DNA from: Solobacterium sp.
GTDB taxonomy: Bacteria; Bacillota_I; Bacilli_A; Erysipelotrichales; Erysipelotrichaceae
DNA length: 14,376 nt
Direction: 5' to 3'
Assembly (NCBI GenBank): GCA_017419465.1
Contig: JAFOLE010000197.1
Coordinates: 1-14,376, forward strand
The notes beneath the pieces were generated by a model. The model was not told the DNA's origin. It did no database searches and saw only the letters and a list, made by a program, of their open reading frames with translations. A program made the translations under genes and the position numbers. Shown here piece by piece: positions 14,070-14,376 of the stretch (position 1 is the first letter of the stretch; every line of letters begins with the position of its first letter).

Positions 14070-14104
14070 AACATGTCCATGACATGTTCCAATGTTTTAT
14101 TTTA
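14070..14104 (-). promoter_or_regulatory. Palindrome and possible -10 box upstream of the envelope operon
   Basis: AACATGTC (14070-14077) and GACATGTT (14081-14088) are perfect inverted arms around CAT. On the minus strand TAAAAT (14104-14099) could be a -10 box, which would place the palindrome across the first transcribed bases, a usual repressor site. No convincing -35 box was found. The assignment to the operon starting at 13963 is inferred. Confidence 0.35.
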
Positions 14105-14174
14105 CCGCATTTTAAGCCGTTTCGTGCATCATGCATGCATTATTATTCGTTCCGGCTTTCATTCATGAATACCG

Positions 14175-14197
14175 AAAAGACCGGCAGATCCGGTCTT
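14175..14197 (-). terminator. Terminator of the right-edge aldolase-family gene
   Basis: On the minus strand AAGACCGG (14197-14190), a five-base loop and CCGGTCTT (14184-14177) form an eight-pair stem that runs into a short T-tract (to 14175). It lies 27 bases after the stop codon at 14224. Confidence 0.65.
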
Positions 14198-14223
14198 CTG
14201 ATGCTTTAATCCTGTGATTTCCG

Positions 14224-14376
14224 TTACTTTATGAGTCCTTCCCGGACAAGGAACGCACGGACGCGCGCCCGGTCATCGGCGTTCAGCACCGGGAATGGGA
14301 AGGTCGGCTCGCCGCAGGCAATCCGGCCGATCTGCACGCAGGCTTCCTTGATATACGGCACAAAGTTGGAGCCAAG
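14224..14376 (-). CDS. C-terminal end of a DapA/NanA-type aldolase family protein (partial)
   Basis: Fifty codons are visible up to TAA (14226-14224); the rest lies beyond the right edge. The sequence contains SNFVPYIKEACVQIG, GEPTFPFPVL and the ending RAFLVREGLIK. The spacing of a Pro-rich turn followed by a charged final helix with A-x-L-x-x-x-G-L is the usual end of dihydrodipicolinate synthase/N-acetylneuraminate lyase family proteins. These are class I aldolases acting on pyruvate and an aldehyde. The catalytic Lys and the Tyr motif are outside the window, so the exact reaction cannot be named. Confidence 0.55.
   Translation of the reverse strand, partial: LGSNFVPYIKEACVQIGRIACGEPTFPFPVLNADDRARVRAFLVREGLIK

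Noticed and set aside
14070..14088. Palindrome as a LexA/DinR box
   Set aside because: The Gram-positive box has GAAC-N4-GTTC; here the arms are AACATGTC/GACATGTT with different spacing.
1..14376. tRNA, rRNA, CRISPR array, insertion sequence, riboswitch or T-box
   Set aside because: No matching sequence patterns, terminal repeats, transposase motifs or conserved leader elements were seen by eye on either strand.

Overview
The window looks like an ordinary chromosomal stretch of a low-complexity Gram-positive (Bacillota) genome of roughly balanced base composition. The evidence is strong Shine-Dalgarno sites, many U-tract terminators, a lipobox lipoprotein, RNase M5 next to RsmA and TatD, and a YdjI/YdjG/YdjH-like membrane-stress gene set. 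An Erysipelotrichales-type gut bacterium would fit, since no sporulation genes sit between rsmA and ispE, but that placement is inference. No rRNA, tRNA, CRISPR array, insertion sequence or phage gene was seen.

Left part, plus strand (1-3669). A 5'-truncated SPFH-domain gene with two C-terminal zinc ribbons is followed by a zinc-ribbon membrane protein and a TPM-domain membrane protein. These match the B. subtilis YdjI, YdjG and YdjH types, which are linked there to the phage-shock protein PspA. The set ends at a clear terminator. A small HigB/HigA-type toxin-antitoxin pair follows, with an inverted-repeat region upstream that may be its operator.

Middle (3668-10254). A minus-strand membrane-bound metallophosphoesterase diverges from a plus-strand RluA-family pseudouridine synthase. 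The latter converges on and overlaps a tight minus-strand operon, mnmE-tatD-rnmV-rsmA-ispE, whose genes overlap or nearly touch. Four of these products act on nucleic acids or RNA maturation: tRNA wobble modification, a TatD nuclease, 5S rRNA maturation and 16S rRNA dimethylation. IspE belongs to the MEP isoprenoid route. At the convergence each gene carries the terminator of its opposing neighbour inside its own coding sequence. mnmE has no Shine-Dalgarno site at the usual distance. Instead a strong one serves a six-codon leader reading frame whose stop overlaps the mnmE start.

Right part, minus strand (10281-14226). A four-gene set of cell-envelope proteins runs from an unrecognised two-helix coiled-coil membrane protein, through a small membrane protein with a possible PH-like tail, to a secreted glucose-1-phosphatase-like histidine phosphatase and a small lipoprotein, ending at a strong terminator. 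Its 260-base upstream region holds a 19-base palindrome beside a possible -10 box, and a hairpin. At the right edge is the C-terminal end of a gene that looks like the DapA/NanA aldolase family, with its own terminator.

Nothing here is a clear new defence or mobile system. The best candidates for new biology are the uncharacterised envelope operon, the reciprocal embedded terminators and the mnmE leader frame.
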